A stretch of DNA of 64,000 nt from Spirosoma aerolatum (GTDB taxonomy: Bacteria > Bacteroidota > Bacteroidia > Cytophagales > Spirosomataceae), in NCBI RefSeq assembly GCF_002056795.1, contig NZ_CP020104.1:5155501-5219500 (forward strand), in the 5' to 3' direction. Positions within the stretch are counted from its first letter, which is position 1; every line of letters begins with the position of its first letter. Below are positions 50,524-58,962 of this stretch, in pieces. The translations under genes and the position numbers were made by a program. Below the pieces are notes generated by a model. That model saw only the letters and a list, made by a program, of their open reading frames with translations. It ran no database searches and was not told where the DNA came from.

Positions 50524-53151
50524 CTATTCAGAACGTAATGATTTTATGGGGTTCATCAATGCAACTTTTATACTTTGAAAACTGACAGTCATCAGGGTAA
50601 TGATTAAGGCACCCACACCCGTTGCAGCAAACAGCCACCACGAAAGGTCGGTATGATAGGTGTATCGCTGAATCCAATCCTGCATGAAATACCAGGTTAG
50701 GGGAAAGGCAATGAACAGCGAAATGATTACCAACAGCACAAAATCTTTGGAAAGCAACTGCCACAAGCTACCCACCGACGCACCCATTACTTTTCGGATA
50801 CCAATTTCTTTGCTGCGCTGCTCCATTACGAACGAAGCCAGACCGAATAAACCCAGGCAGGAAATAAAGATGGCTAGTCCGGCAAAGAAGCTAGCCAGTT
50901 TGCCAACTCGTTCTTCTTCGCCAAATTTTTTCGCGTATTCCTGATCGGCAAATTTGTAGTCGAACGTGTTGTCGGGATCGTATTTTTTATAAACCGCTTC
51001 GACCTTAGCCAGTGCCTCCGACGCACTTTTTGTAGGATTAATTTTGGCCGTGATCAGGTTAAGCCGTTTGTAATTGATGACAAAGATGGTCTGCTTAACA
51101 GGATCGTAAGGCGATTGGGTAACCAGATTTTTGACCACACCAATGACTTTAAAAGGCTGGTCGCCCCACTTGATAATTTCACCAACAGGGTTCTTGAATC
51201 CCATATAGGCAACAGCGGCTTCATTGAGGACAAACCCAGCCGAGTCAGTGGCAAATTCTTTTGAAAAATCCCGCCCTTCCTTGATTTGCCAGCCAATCAT
51301 TTTTCCAAATCCATGGGTAATCCGTAACGTTACAAACTCGTCGGCCATGTTCGGCGCTTGTCCTCTCCAGGTTAAGCCGCCATTGGTCACGTAGGTGTCG
51401 GTAATGGGCGAATCGGTAGCAGCCACTTCCTCAATAGCGCCGGTATTCAGCAACTCGTCCCGGAACGTAGCAAAATGGGTGATCAGTTTGTCTGACTTAA
51501 TCGGGAACGACACCAGATTATTTCGGTTGTAGCCTACGGGTCGATTTCGGGCGAATTCAATCTGCTGAAAAACAATCATCGTACCCACAATTAACGTGAC
51601 CGAAACAGCAAACTGGACAACAACCAGCACTTTACGCGGAAGCGAAGCAAAGCGCCCAACCCGGAAGGTTCCTTTTAACACCTTAACGGGCTGAAAAGAC
51701 GACAGATAAATGGCAGGATAACTACCGGCTACTAAACTGGTAAATAAGCTAAAGCCAAACGCTGCAATCCAGAACATGGGATTATCCCACGGAATACTAA
51801 TCTGGCGGTCGGCTACGGTATTGAACGCCGGTAATACGAGTAGCACCAGTAACAGGGCAAAGGCGAAAGCAACGATGACAAACAAAAACGACTCGCTGAA
51901 AAATTGCAGCATAATCTGATTGCGTACTGATCCAACGGCTTTCCGAACCCCTACCTCCCGAGCGCGTTTCTCGCTACGGGCGGTACTCAGGTTCATGAAA
52001 TTGATGCAGGCCAGTAAGAGCACAAACAAGCCGATGATGCTGAACAGACGGACATACTGAATTTGCCCGCCCACATTTACGCCATTTTTAAACTCCGAAT
52101 ACAGATGCCATTGGCTCATTGGTAGCAGAAATAGTTCGGGCTTAAAGCGTGCATCGTCCTGGCTTCGTTTCAATTTAACGTCTTTAATGGCTACCGATAC
52201 GGTTTCCATCGTGGCGTTATCGGCTATCTGTACGTAGGTTTGAAACCAGCTATTGCCCCAGCTAAGCCATTCGGGCAAATCTTTCTTTTTCAGCTCAAAC
52301 GGTGCGATAAACGTTAATTCCTGGAATGACGAGTTGAGTGGCAAATCGGCATAAACGCCTGTCACTTTTACCGGCCATTTTTTGTCAATCGTAATGATCT
52401 TATTCAGCGGATCAACGTTTCCAAACAACGACTTGGCCGTCGTTTCGGAAAGGAGAATGGACGATGGGTCGCGTAAGCCCGCCCGTGTACCTTTCAGCAT
52501 AGTCAGCGCCAGCATTTCCGTTATGTCGGGCTCGATAAAGCTGCCGACGTTGGTGATTTTCTTCGTATCGAGCGACAACAGATGCTTTCCAGGAAAGTCA
52601 GCCGTAACAGCGTATTTGAAATGACTACTGTAGTTGCTTCGTAGTTCGGGAGCCAACTGCATTGCCTGGCTGGTCCAGGTTTCAATCTTATCGTTAAAGG
52701 TTTGATTCTGAAGCACCCTCGCCATACGATCATAATTCGCATAGCGCTGATTATAGGCAAACTCATTCCAGACCCATAGGCCAATGAGTATGGCTACAGC
52801 CATGCCCGTTGCTAAACCAGCAATATTAATAGCCGAATACCCTTTGTGCTTGGTCAGATTTCGAAAAGCAATTTTAAAATAATTGCGTAGCATAGTCGTA
52901 TTGGTTGGGTTGGGGTATGTATTATTTGTGTTTGTCGAGACAAGGCATGCCTTGTCTCGACGCATCAGGCTGGGTCGTAACAGGCTCACTACATCGCGTG
53001 CATACCGCCAGCGGGCCTTTCGAATGCCCACTTCCCGGACGCGCTGCTGAAACAGTTCATCTAGATCACCCTCCAACTCTTCGGCCCGATGCAAAGGCAG
53101 GAACAGGTGAAGAAAATGCGAGATAAAGCTAGGAGGATCAATATGTTTCAT
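50524..53151 (-). CDS. Orphan MacB/FtsX-type permease with prefix domain, array copy 6 (first after PadR)
   Basis: An 875-residue paralogue, first in transcription order. The start ATG at 53151 overlaps the PadR stop (ATGA), so the two are translationally coupled. The prefix (KHIDPPSFISHFLHLFLPLHR) differs at its first residues but keeps AEELEGDLDELFQQRVREVG. The linker holds the perfect palindrome 52934-52961. Body signatures are NFMNLSTARSEKRAREVGVRKAVGS and MEQRSKEIGIRKVMGASVGSLW. The extracytoplasmic region differs strongly from the other copies. Confidence 0.93.
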   Translation of the reverse strand: MKHIDPPSFISHFLHLFLPLHRAEELEGDLDELFQQRVREVGIRKARWRYARDVVSLLRPSLMRRDKACLVSTNTNNTYPNPTNTTMLRNYFKIAFRNLTKHKGYSAINIAGLATGMAVAILIGLWVWNEFAYNQRYANYDRMARVLQNQTFNDKIETWTSQAMQLAPELRSNYSSHFKYAVTADFPGKHLLSLDTKKITNVGSFIEPDITEMLALTMLKGTRAGLRDPSSILLSETTAKSLFGNVDPLNKIITIDKKWPVKVTGVYADLPLNSSFQELTFIAPFELKKKDLPEWLSWGNSWFQTYVQIADNATMETVSVAIKDVKLKRSQDDARFKPELFLLPMSQWHLYSEFKNGVNVGGQIQYVRLFSIIGLFVLLLACINFMNLSTARSEKRAREVGVRKAVGSVRNQIMLQFFSESFLFVIVAFAFALLLVLLVLPAFNTVADRQISIPWDNPMFWIAAFGFSLFTSLVAGSYPAIYLSSFQPVKVLKGTFRVGRFASLPRKVLVVVQFAVSVTLIVGTMIVFQQIEFARNRPVGYNRNNLVSFPIKSDKLITHFATFRDELLNTGAIEEVAATDSPITDTYVTNGGLTWRGQAPNMADEFVTLRITHGFGKMIGWQIKEGRDFSKEFATDSAGFVLNEAAVAYMGFKNPVGEIIKWGDQPFKVIGVVKNLVTQSPYDPVKQTIFVINYKRLNLITAKINPTKSASEALAKVEAVYKKYDPDNTFDYKFADQEYAKKFGEEERVGKLASFFAGLAIFISCLGLFGLASFVMEQRSKEIGIRKVMGASVGSLWQLLSKDFVLLVIISLFIAFPLTWYFMQDWIQRYTYHTDLSWWLFAATGVGALIITLMTVSFQSIKVALMNPIKSLRSE
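52934..52961. repeat. Perfect in-frame palindrome inside permease copy 6
   Basis: A 28-base perfect palindrome centred on GGCATGCC with arms GTCGAGACAAGGCA. On the minus strand it encodes RRDKACLVST in the prefix-TM1 linker, the same position as in copies 3 and 4. Confidence 0.92.
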
Positions 53152-53474
53152 GACCAGGCGGTTCGGGGAATGGCCTCCCACATCTGATTGCGCAGTTGCC
53201 GAATCTCTTCCAATGCCCGCTGACCGTAGGCTGTCACCTTATAGAGTCGTTTTCGACGACCACCCCGTTCGGCAGTCATACCACCCATTTCGGAACTAAC
53301 CAGCCCTTTTTCCTGGAGTCGGTTGAGCGCAGAATGAACCGCTCCTAAATTGACTGAACGCCCCATCTGCTGCTCAATCTCGTTGACGACAGCCGCGCCG
53401 TAAGCATCGCCCGCCCGAATGGCAACGGCTAACAGTACGACTTCTTCAAACTCACCTAAATAAGTCCCTTTCAT
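53148..53474 (-). CDS. PadR-family regulator heading the permease array
   Basis: A 108-residue PadR protein: YLGEFEEVVLLAVAIRAGDAYGAAVVNEI (first helices), VNLGAVHSALNRLQEKGLVSSEMGG (recognition helix and turn), RGGRRKRLYKVTAYGQRAL (wing). It lacks a long C-terminal dimerisation helix beyond QLRNQMWEAIP. Overlap with permease copy 6 ties it to the array as probable local regulator. Its closest relative in the window is the PadR at 58633, which has the same length and the same permease association. Confidence 0.94.
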   Translation of the reverse strand: MKGTYLGEFEEVVLLAVAIRAGDAYGAAVVNEIEQQMGRSVNLGAVHSALNRLQEKGLVSSEMGGMTAERGGRRKRLYKVTAYGQRALEEIRQLRNQMWEAIPRTAWS

Positions 53475-53523
53475 ACGTAAGGATTAGATGTGTAAATGTA
53501 TAACAAATGCCGGGCCACATATA

Positions 53524-53558
53524 AAAACAGGCCAATCCAGCTCTGATTGGCCTGTTTT
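53524..53558. terminator. Hairpin terminator between PadR and upstream genes
   Basis: AAAACAGGCCAATC (53524-53537) and GATTGGCCTGTTTT (53545-53558) pair perfectly around a seven-base loop; A and T runs on the two sides allow termination in either direction. Confidence 0.8.
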
Positions 53559-53576
53559 GACTATATCATTCAAAAT

Positions 53577-53623
53577 AACCCTGTCCACAAACGGACATTT
53601 TTTGTACGAACGTGGACAGGGTT
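53577..53623. terminator. Second hairpin with AACCCTGTCCAC arms
   Basis: AACCCTGTCCAC (53577-53588) pairs with GTGGACAGGGTT (53612-53623). With the neighbouring hairpin it forms a tandem pair insulating the permease array. Confidence 0.7.
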
Positions 53624-53797
53624 TATCAAAAACGGAATTCCGTAGCGACAACAAATTGAAAAATTATTTCACAATTTTTCAATTTGTTTAACAAAACCTA
53701 ACCGCCCGATGTTATATGTTCGTGTGTCGCTGCTAGACGGGGATGCTGTGAAAGGCACCTGATTTTCAATAATAGCCGTTCTACTAAGCGACCCTAA

Positions 53798-53827
53798 AAG
53801 CCAGGTAACTTCGTGTTGTCTGGCTTT
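53798..53827. terminator. Terminator for the beta-helix gene
   Basis: AAAGCCAGGTAAC and GTTGTCTGGCTTT form a stem with one internal mismatch pair. It is about 50 bases beyond the stop of the minus-strand beta-helix gene; a T run follows on the plus strand and a shorter one on the minus strand. The rest of the 400-base gap (53475-53874) holds a 68-codon minus-strand frame that overlaps this hairpin and is not accepted as a gene. Confidence 0.6.
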
Positions 53828-53874
53828 ATTTTTTGGTACAGGAGTAAATTTAAGTCTGCTGCCAGCCACGAGCA

Positions 53875-54906
53875 TTATGGCTTCGTTTTTTTGAAAATGC
53901 CAGCCTTCAATCCATAGCCTTCAGACTGTGGTAACGGATTCAAATAGTCGGCTGGTAGGCCATTGGTTTTCACCTCACTCAGTACAACGGCTCCCGATTT
54001 TTTCACATTCTGTTCGACATGATTGTTTTCGGTCGCTTCTACAGCGCCTTTGGGACCGAAAAAACCCATGTAATGCGCATTCCCGGCAATGACCGAATTC
54101 CGAAAGGTGTATTTGGGTGCGGTATTTTCGGGTCGGAGCCAGACGTACTCACAGTTGGTAATCAGGTTGTTACTAAACTGAAAGTCTGGATCATTCTTAC
54201 CGAACCATACCGCAGCTTCGTAGGAACCGGAAACAATCGAATTCGTCAACGAAAAATCGCTGATGGATTTAAACAACAACAGGGCGTTTTTACAACCATA
54301 GAAAATGGTATGGTCTACGTGCGTCCCCCCTCCATGCGCCCAAATTGCTCCCTGGATAGGCGATGAGTTTTTCTCACCAATGAAATAGCACTGTGAAACA
54401 GTCAGTCCGTTCAGGGCTTCGTTTTTTCGGGAAATGGGGTAGTAATAGTTCACAGCCGGATTAGCATTCCCCAAAAACTTGAGCCCCTTGAAACTCACAT
54501 TATTCTGGTCCACCAGAAAACCTACTGAGTGCGCAAACTGAACGGTAGAATTGTTGGCCGATACGCTCTGAATGACCGGCATTTTGGTAGGTTGCCAGTC
54601 GGCATCATCGGGCATAGTGACGGCTTCCAGCGTGTATGAGTCTGCCTTGTCGGGCTGTTGTTTGGTTCGGAGTTCGGACAGGCTCTGGAGCGTATATAAG
54701 CCTGGAAATAGTTTAATGGTCACGGGCTCGTTCCCCGAAAAATTGTGCGCCAGTTCTACGGCTTTTTCGATACTGGTTACCGGAGAAGCCTGCGTACCGG
54801 AAGCGTTGTCTGTGCCATTGACGGCATCCACATACAACGTCTGGGCGTTGAGCTGCGAAAGGCTAAAAGCACTGATAGCGAGGAGGCTTTGAAAAAACTT
54901 GTTCAT
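53875..54906 (-). CDS. Secreted right-handed beta-helix protein
   Basis: A 343-residue exported protein (signal NKFFQSLLAISAFSLSQLNAQ). It begins with TLYVDAVNGTDNASGTQASPVTSIEKAVELA, the usual start of Bacteroidota parallel beta-helix (pectate-lyase-like/DUF1565) domains, followed by short repeating strand segments (NNSTVQFAHSVGFLVDQNNVSFKGLKF; LTNSIVSGSYEAAVWFGKN; FSNNLITNCEYVWLRPEN). Catalytic residues are not identifiable. The Met at 54906 fits the signal peptide. The LamG-like gene upstream ends 35 bases away; both are probably co-transcribed. Confidence 0.85.
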   Translation of the reverse strand: MNKFFQSLLAISAFSLSQLNAQTLYVDAVNGTDNASGTQASPVTSIEKAVELAHNFSGNEPVTIKLFPGLYTLQSLSELRTKQQPDKADSYTLEAVTMPDDADWQPTKMPVIQSVSANNSTVQFAHSVGFLVDQNNVSFKGLKFLGNANPAVNYYYPISRKNEALNGLTVSQCYFIGEKNSSPIQGAIWAHGGGTHVDHTIFYGCKNALLLFKSISDFSLTNSIVSGSYEAAVWFGKNDPDFQFSNNLITNCEYVWLRPENTAPKYTFRNSVIAGNAHYMGFFGPKGAVEATENNHVEQNVKKSGAVVLSEVKTNGLPADYLNPLPQSEGYGLKAGIFKKTKP

Positions 54907-54941
54907 GTTATTTACTGATTTATAGGCTAGTACTTCTGCAC

Positions 54942-56120
54942 TTATTTCATCGTCTGAATGCCGACGGTATCGTCCAGACGAGCCACGATGCCCCAGCCGT
55001 AGAAATAGTTGGCCAGCCCGATCAGGATTTCGTTGTTGCCCTCTTTCAGCGGCAGCCGGATGGTTGTATTCTCGATTGTACACCGGCCAGCCGGATATTT
55101 TTGCTGCGGTGTGCCAAAGCAATTTTTGTCGGCATACAGAAACTGACCATTTACAAACACCCATACATCATCGCTAAAACCCAGATTCAGCAGCCGTTCC
55201 TGGGCCTTATTGGATTGAATATTGGTTTTGAGCCAGGCCATCAGCCGCACTTCACCATCTTTATGCGTATACAGTCGGCTCAGGTTGACCATGTTCCGGC
55301 TTTCAGCTTTGATGGGCGACCAGCGCGTGGTGCTGTCGGGGAGTTCGGACCGGCCTGTTTTTCCGAAGGTACTCGGTACGGCAACAACCGGTTCTTTGCC
55401 AAATGGCAATAGGAAAGGTTCACTGACCAGCCAGTTTCGCAGGTAGCGCGTATCGTGGGCGACAATGTTATAGCCAGCTTCTGGATTGAGCCCTTCGGTA
55501 ACGTCGGGTTTGATGACAAAATTGGCATAATTGACCGAACCACTCAGCGAGATAGCCCCTGCCCCTTCCGGGCTTTCCAGTTCCGGCACAATCAGCGCTG
55601 GTTTGCTCATGTCGTTGACATACGCTTTCATCTGCCGACCCGAAATCACCAGTTTTACGTGGTTCCAACCCGTTTCGGCGATGGTAGCGCCCGTTTGGTA
55701 TTCGTCCGTCATATCCCACATGCTCATCCCCTTAATAATAGGTGCATATTGCAGCGTAGTCCGAACATCGGGCGTTACTTTCCCGAACGAACGGATGTAA
55801 AAGTTTTCGCCATTCTCCTGATCGGCGTCCATTCGGAAATTGATACCCGGAAAACCAGGGCCCGTAAGTTCGACATCGTACTCAATGGTACCATTGCTGA
55901 AGGTTACGTCTTTCAGCACGATGCTTTTGGGGCCTTTTATAATTTTCATGATGCCCGCTTCTTTGCCGGTCATGAATTCGACCTGCCCCGGTGCATAACT
56001 CCAGCGTTCGGCAGTCATCGGAATGTGTAGTTCCTGCGGTTTACGGGCAGTCGTTTTCTGAGCGAGCACTGGCTGAACAAAGGCCAGCAGGAAAAGTAGA
56101 AGAAAAGGAAGTCGGGACAT
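54942..56120 (-). CDS. Secreted LamG-like (concanavalin-fold) protein
   Basis: A 392-residue exported protein (signal SRLPFLLLFLLAFVQPVLAQ). The first half is a jelly-roll like family-16/laminin-G domains (GIMKIIKGPKSIVLKDVTFS, FPGINFRMDADQENGENFY, GWNHVKLVISGRQMKAYVND). The second half is another beta-sandwich (WVFVNGQFLYADKNCFG; NTTIRLPLKEGNNEILIGLAN) like the jelly-roll domains attached to beta-galactosidases. No catalytic residues were recognised, so a sugar-binding or glycoside-related role is inference. Upstream in-frame Met codons (to 56267) lie before the signal peptide. Confidence 0.82.
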   Translation of the reverse strand: MSRLPFLLLFLLAFVQPVLAQKTTARKPQELHIPMTAERWSYAPGQVEFMTGKEAGIMKIIKGPKSIVLKDVTFSNGTIEYDVELTGPGFPGINFRMDADQENGENFYIRSFGKVTPDVRTTLQYAPIIKGMSMWDMTDEYQTGATIAETGWNHVKLVISGRQMKAYVNDMSKPALIVPELESPEGAGAISLSGSVNYANFVIKPDVTEGLNPEAGYNIVAHDTRYLRNWLVSEPFLLPFGKEPVVAVPSTFGKTGRSELPDSTTRWSPIKAESRNMVNLSRLYTHKDGEVRLMAWLKTNIQSNKAQERLLNLGFSDDVWVFVNGQFLYADKNCFGTPQQKYPAGRCTIENTTIRLPLKEGNNEILIGLANYFYGWGIVARLDDTVGIQTMK

Positions 56121-56323
56121 ACACTTGATGATTAAGGAGTTCGGATTGACGAAAAAGTGATTCGTGATCGTTTGAAAGGCAACAGGCTGCATCGGAATTG
56201 ATCGTAAAAACATGTAAACTCGTACGCTGATTACGGATGTACCGGCAAACGTATCGCGAAAGGGCACCCGCGTAAAATCATTCCGAATTCAAGTTTTTTC
56301 AAGTTATATCACACTGACAGACA

Positions 56324-57613
56324 ATGGTTTCCGACTCTACCGATTTGCTCCGTTGCAAACAATTGATCGAACAGAAACTCGATTGGGGAGCGGTCGAAAC
56401 CTGGACCAGTACCGACTTTGAGAATCTGCAACAACGGATTCTGGACGAAACAGGCGTTTCGTTAAGCGCGAGTACACTACGAAGAATCTGGGGACGGGTG
56501 GATTACCAGCATTTGCCCAGTGGCACTACCCTAAATACGCTGGCTCAGTTTGCCGGTTATGCCGACTGGCGGCAGTTTGTTCGGTCGCTGAGTGTGCCGA
56601 CAGAATCGACCACTCACTCGTCAGATCCAGTTGAGCCGATAAGAGCCATACCAATGAAGCCGTCGATCAACTGGCGTCGGCTAGGCTGGATGTCAGGCAT
56701 TACACTTGGGATTGTTTTACTCGGGATGGTGGCCTTTGAGCAGAAAAATCCGCAGGTCGATGCGGCTCAGTACAGCTTTAGTAGCAAACCCCTGACCCGT
56801 ACTATTCCAAACTCGGTCATTTTCACCTACGATGCATCAGCGTCGCCCACCGATTCGGTCTACATTCAGCAATCCTGGGATCAGACCCGACGGGAATTGG
56901 TTGACAAAAATGGCCAAACGCACACATCTATCTATTATGAACCGGGGTTCTACCAGGCCAAGCTGGTGGTCGGTCATGAGATTGTGAAAGAGCATTCGCT
57001 GTTGATTCCTACCAATGGCTGGTTAGGCACCATAGTGACCAAATCCGTTCCGATTTACCTGAAGCAAACGGACTTTATAACGCAGGAGCAGATTCAGCTA
57101 CCCATTGCGACAATTCGGCAGAAAAACGTAGCCTTACAACCCGAAGCACCCTTCGTGAAATATTTCAACGTCGGCAATTTCGATCCCGTACCCGTTACAG
57201 ATTTCGTCTTTGACTGCCGGGTAAAGAACGAATACAGCGAGGGAGCGGCCACCTGTCAGCAATCGTGGATTGTGCTGATGACCAACAGTATGCCCATCTC
57301 GATACCACTCTGTACGAAAGGCTGCGTTTCTGAACTCATGCTGATGAATGGCTCCCAGCCTGTTTCGGGCAAAAACACGGATCTGTCCGGATTGGGCGTC
57401 GATTTTTCGGATTGGGTTCATGTAGGCTGCCACAGCGACGGGCAGAAACTATATTATACTGTCAACGGCACTGTTGCGTACTCGGCAGCTTTGCCGACGT
57501 CGAAGGTCGAAATCATAGGAATTGTGTTCGGCTTTCGGGGAACAGGAGCCGTGAAAAATGTAACGCTGGCAACGAAAGGGAAACGGATATTCGAGTCATT
57601 TAACCCACGTTAA
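56324..57613 (+). CDS. Membrane-anchored protein with cytoplasmic HTH-like N-terminus
   Basis: A 429-residue protein, not assigned to a named family. Residues 1-90 are helical with TSTDFENLQQRILDETGVSL, SASTLRRIWGRVDY and TLNTLAQFAGYADWRQFVRS, which resembles an HTH DNA-binding or adaptor domain. One membrane helix follows at about 121-138 (RLGWMSGITLGIVLLGMVAF), then an outside domain of about 290 residues with PKD-like and concanavalin-like beta segments (DASASPTDSVYIQQSWDQTR; FNVGNFDPVPVTDFVFDCRV; DWVHVGCHSDGQKLYYTVNG). The layout suggests a one-component membrane sensor. It is divergent from the LamG gene and four bases before an AraC-type gene. Confidence 0.8.
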   Translation: MVSDSTDLLRCKQLIEQKLDWGAVETWTSTDFENLQQRILDETGVSLSASTLRRIWGRVDYQHLPSGTTLNTLAQFAGYADWRQFVRSLSVPTESTTHSSDPVEPIRAIPMKPSINWRRLGWMSGITLGIVLLGMVAFEQKNPQVDAAQYSFSSKPLTRTIPNSVIFTYDASASPTDSVYIQQSWDQTRRELVDKNGQTHTSIYYEPGFYQAKLVVGHEIVKEHSLLIPTNGWLGTIVTKSVPIYLKQTDFITQEQIQLPIATIRQKNVALQPEAPFVKYFNVGNFDPVPVTDFVFDCRVKNEYSEGAATCQQSWIVLMTNSMPISIPLCTKGCVSELMLMNGSQPVSGKNTDLSGLGVDFSDWVHVGCHSDGQKLYYTVNGTVAYSAALPTSKVEIIGIVFGFRGTGAVKNVTLATKGKRIFESFNPR

Positions 57614-57617
57614 TCGC

Positions 57618-58427
57618 ATGACGGAGATTTTTGACAACATCCGAAAGCTGTACCGATTCTACCTTCCACAAAATGAACTAGCCAGTTACATTGAGTTCAT
57701 TTCCGAATCGTCGGCAGAAGAAACCTTTCGGCAGGTGGCCAATAATCCGTTTACTGTCAGGATGTTTCCGAGCTGGACCCCAACCTGTTACATCAATCTG
57801 GGGGATCCGTATCAGCTAACTGTAGGCCTAACGGTATACCAGATCCAGAAACAGACCGATGTGCTCATTCTGCGCAACAGCATCGTTGAGCGGCATAATC
57901 TGCCGACCGATCATATTTTCACGATCAAGTTTTTTCCGGGCGGTCTGGAAGCGATTCTGGGTATCAATCAGGTGCAGTTCAAAGATCAGGTGGTGCCGCT
58001 GGAAACTATTTTACCCATCCTGCTTATTCAGCGCATAAAACAGGCTATCAATTTCGAAGAGCGCGTCAATCTGATTGAGTCATTCTTTTTAAACCAGTTA
58101 CAGGGCCGTAAAAAAGCCGATCACTACCGAACAATGGTGAGTAATACGATTGGTACGTTTGGCGCGAACGGCATGGAGCTAAACACGGCGCAACTCGCCG
58201 ATCGGATGTTTCTGACCTCCAAAACCATCAATCGGTATTTTCATCGGGTTATCGGCACCCCACCCAAGCAATACCTTTCGATGATGAGAGTGCGGGCAGC
58301 TTTGTCCAGTTATGTTGCCCATAACGATCGCTTTTCACCCGATGACTTTGGCTATTACGACATGAGCCACTTCTACAGGGATGTCGTCAGATTTACCGGG
58401 CAAAAAATTAACGAACGCAGACCCTAA
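57618..58427 (+). CDS. AraC-family transcriptional regulator
   Basis: A 269-residue protein. The C-terminus carries the AraC HTH: LNTAQLADRMFLTSKTINRYFHRVIGTPPKQYLSMMRVRAALSS, then DFGYYDMSHFYRDVVRFTGQKINE. The N-terminal about 165 residues (DUF6597-like AraC sensor layout, INLGDPYQLTVGLTVYQI) probably bind a ligand. It begins four bases after the membrane-anchored HTH-like gene, so the pair is likely an operon, perhaps a relay. Targets unknown. Confidence 0.9.
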   Translation: MTEIFDNIRKLYRFYLPQNELASYIEFISESSAEETFRQVANNPFTVRMFPSWTPTCYINLGDPYQLTVGLTVYQIQKQTDVLILRNSIVERHNLPTDHIFTIKFFPGGLEAILGINQVQFKDQVVPLETILPILLIQRIKQAINFEERVNLIESFFLNQLQGRKKADHYRTMVSNTIGTFGANGMELNTAQLADRMFLTSKTINRYFHRVIGTPPKQYLSMMRVRAALSSYVAHNDRFSPDDFGYYDMSHFYRDVVRFTGQKINERRP

Positions 58428-58632
58428 GAACGGTCAGACGGCCTCATCAGCCTGATGGTTTTAGAGAACTAACGACGGCGGCTCTGTTCAGGAATGGACA
58501 TACCCTGTACGCTTTCGGACAACTAAGCAGCTCCAACCATGATATAACCACCTGAAAATCTGCTCATTAAATATGTGGCATTTGATTTGTTTAGCAAATA
58601 GCAAGAAAATAGCTAACCAATCAATCGGGTGT

Positions 58633-58959
58633 ATGAGCAGAACTTACCTGGGTGAATTTGAAGAACTTGTCCTTCTGACGGTGGCCATTCTGAATGGCTC
58701 AGCGTATGGGCTCAATATTGCAGACGAGTTAAAGCAACGAACTCACCGCTCCATTAACCTGAGTGGGGTCCATGTCGCCCTGTATCGACTGGAAGACAAA
58801 GGGTTTGTCAAATCGGAGCTAGGTGGCGCTACAGCCGCTCGGGGTGGACGTCGAAAGCGACTCTTCTCGATCACGGCCTATGGCAAGCAGACGCTGGACG
58901 AACTACGACAGGTTCGTAACGACTTATGGGAGGCTATCCCCAACTTATCCTTCTCCTAA
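58633..58959 (+). CDS. PadR-family transcriptional regulator
   Basis: A 108-residue PadR protein, close in sequence to the one at 53148: TYLGEFEELVLLTVAILNGSAYGLNI, INLSGVHVALYRLEDKGFVKSELGG, RGGRRKRLFSITAYGKQTLDEL, DLWEAIPNLSFS. The Met at 58633 is chosen by alignment with its paralogue; codons back to 58573 are open. It is followed three bases later by a prefix-domain permease, repeating the PadR-permease unit of the array on the opposite strand. Confidence 0.93.
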   Translation: MSRTYLGEFEELVLLTVAILNGSAYGLNIADELKQRTHRSINLSGVHVALYRLEDKGFVKSELGGATAARGGRRKRLFSITAYGKQTLDELRQVRNDLWEAIPNLSFS

Positions 58960-58962
58960 ACC

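Noticed and set aside
36880..53151. Canonical MacAB-TolC or LolCDE export operon
   Set aside because: No ATPase, membrane fusion protein or outer-membrane channel gene is present in or beside the array.
53669..53875. 68-codon minus-strand open frame overlapping the beta-helix gene stop
   Set aside because: A stem-loop that fits a terminator lies in the middle of it and no domain is visible.
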